DNA of 6,347 nucleotides from DASPKS01 sp035628035 (GTDB lineage: Bacteria > Bacteroidota > Rhodothermia > Rhodothermales > Rubricoccaceae), in the NCBI GenBank assembly GCA_035628035.1, contig DASPKS010000137.1:1-6347 (forward strand), given 5' to 3'. Each line of letters starts with the position of its first letter. The stretch's first letter is position 1. The notes under the pieces were generated by a model that saw nothing but the letters and a program-made list of their open reading frames with translations, did no database searches and was not told the DNA's origin. Below, in pieces: positions 5,890 to 6,347 of the stretch. The position numbers were made by a program, and so were the translations under genes.

Positions 5890-6077
5890 AGGGTGCCCAG
5901 GACTGAGGCACAACAATGAAATCTGGCGCGGCCGACCGACTTCGAAAACCGGCCAATACGCCTCAAAAACGCGGTCCGTGAATTCGCCTGACCCCGTCTG
6001 ATCCCAAAAGAGGTCCGGTTTACCTGTACCCCTACCTGTACCTACCTTCTCAGTGCCCACCTCTCTACTCGAACCCG
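5890..6077. other. Non-coding boundary region before the integrase; candidate attachment site or junction
   Basis: These 188 bp hold no convincing gene. Third-position G/C bias disappears, and short A-tracts appear at 5945-5948, 5965-5969 and 6006-6009. An inverted pair GGCCG (5930-5934) and CGGCC (5950-5954) flanks the palindrome TTCGAA (5941-5946), and a small GTGCC/GGCAC hairpin lies at 5893-5911. Tyrosine recombinases of integrated elements usually lie next to their attachment site, so this is where the element boundary is expected. The exact core cannot be placed without the other end of the element or an unoccupied relative. Confidence 0.4.
6021..6047 (+). repeat. Tandem 10-bp direct repeat upstream of the integrase (candidate arm-type or autoregulatory site)
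   Basis: TACCTGTACC occurs exactly at 6021-6030 and again at 6033-6042, a 12-bp period. A partial third copy, TACCT, follows at 6043-6047. Each copy contains the palindrome GTAC. The array ends 30 bp before the integrase ATG. The N-terminal domain of such integrases binds short direct repeats (arm-type sites), so this is a candidate binding site for the neighbouring protein or an operator for its gene. The repeat is certain; the role is inferred. Confidence 0.6.
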
Positions 6078-6347
6078 ATGCCCACCGTCAAGGCCCTCCT
6101 CAGAACCACTAAAATGGATGGGAACGGGGCCGCCCCGATCTACCTCCGCATCAGCGATGCCGAGGGTAGCCGGTTCCTGTCGTTGGGGGTCCGCCTCCAC
6201 CCGTCGCATTGGAACGAGAAGCAGGGGAAGGTCCGGCGTTCCCACCCGAACGCGGACGAGCTCAACGCGCTCGTGTCCGCTCGCGTCGCGGAGGCCGAGG
6301 GCGAGATCCTCCGGAAGAAAGTGGAAGGGGGCGCTCCCACAGCTGAC
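6078..6347 (+). CDS. Bacteroidota-type tyrosine recombinase/phage integrase, N-terminal part (cut by window end)
   Basis: An ATG at 6078 opens a frame that stays open to the last base (90 codons). The first 75 residues match the Arm DNA-binding N-terminal domain of Bacteroidota site-specific integrases: VKALLRTTKMDGNGAAPIYL, then RIS, SLGVRLHPSHWNEKQGKV (36-53) and a charged helix NADELNALVSARVAEAEGE. This domain binds arm-type DNA sites. The core-binding and catalytic domains (Arg-His-Arg-Tyr residues) would follow beyond the window, so activity cannot be judged. The codons differ from the neighbours: AGA, ACT, AAA, GAT, GGT and AGC all appear in a short stretch, suggesting transfer. An internal in-frame ATG at 6114 is less likely because it would remove the first strand of the domain. 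No Shine-Dalgarno is present. It probably marks the left end of an integrated element extending to the right. Confidence 0.88.
   Translation, partial: MPTVKALLRTTKMDGNGAAPIYLRISDAEGSRFLSLGVRLHPSHWNEKQGKVRRSHPNADELNALVSARVAEAEGEILRKKVEGGAPTAD

Noticed and set aside
5924..5946. Minus-strand segment with the lengths of a tRNA 3' tail: TTCGAAG loop, 5-nt T-stem strand, 7-nt acceptor strand, one base, CCA.
   Set aside because: Attractive because it lies 37 nt before the orphan terminator and next to an integrase, but the position after the 7-nt T-loop is T instead of the nearly invariant C. The matching 5' strand upstream is also absent. Only the intact tRNA at the other end of the element could rescue it.
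5836..6060. A 74-codon minus-strand open frame between the radical SAM gene and the integrase.
   Set aside because: It reads straight through the strong terminator hairpin and its T-tract, has no recognisable protein pattern, and lacks a ribosome-binding site.

Overview
The window is GC-rich DNA (about 70% by eye) with strong G/C preference at third codon positions. It most likely comes from the chromosome of a high-GC Bacteroidota/Rhodothermota bacterium such as a Rhodothermales or Rubricoccaceae relative. Three things support this: a reeler-like secreted protein with what looks like the start of a type IX secretion (T9SS) C-terminal sorting domain, a Bacteroidota-type tyrosine recombinase with an Arm DNA-binding N-terminus, and the near absence of Shine-Dalgarno sequences. 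The species assignment is inference.

Layout: positions 3008 down to 1 hold four minus-strand genes that probably form one transcription unit. In order of transcription they are an outer-membrane-type lipoprotein with a LolA-like look (2220-3008), an NRDE/TANGO2-family protein (1435-2199), a YceI-family secreted lipid-binding protein (805-1377), and a choice-of-anchor-V/reeler-like protein with a CxxCH motif that runs off the left edge (1-734). A 144-bp divergent intergenic region (3009-3152) separates this unit from a plus-strand, six-helix membrane histidine kinase (3153-4742). The kinase is convergent with, and overlaps by 14 bp, a minus-strand radical SAM protein of the PA0069/SplB-like family (4729-5790).

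To the right is a 287-bp non-coding stretch (5791-6077). It holds a very good minus-strand Rho-independent terminator with no visible gene feeding it, several short A-tracts, and a tandem 10-bp direct repeat just before the integrase start. At 6078 a tyrosine recombinase begins on the plus strand and is cut by the window end after 90 codons. I read 5890-6077 as the probable left boundary (att region) of an integrated element whose cargo lies beyond the window.

Functional links: three of the four operon genes carry export signals and the fourth (NRDE) looks cytoplasmic. NRDE/TANGO2 proteins have been linked to heme handling in eukaryotes, YceI proteins often accompany cytochrome b561, and the reeler-like protein has a CxxCH heme-attachment consensus. 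A shared envelope redox or heme theme is a hypothesis, not something the sequence proves. No complete novel defence or mobile system is visible here. The most promising lead is the element boundary on the right.
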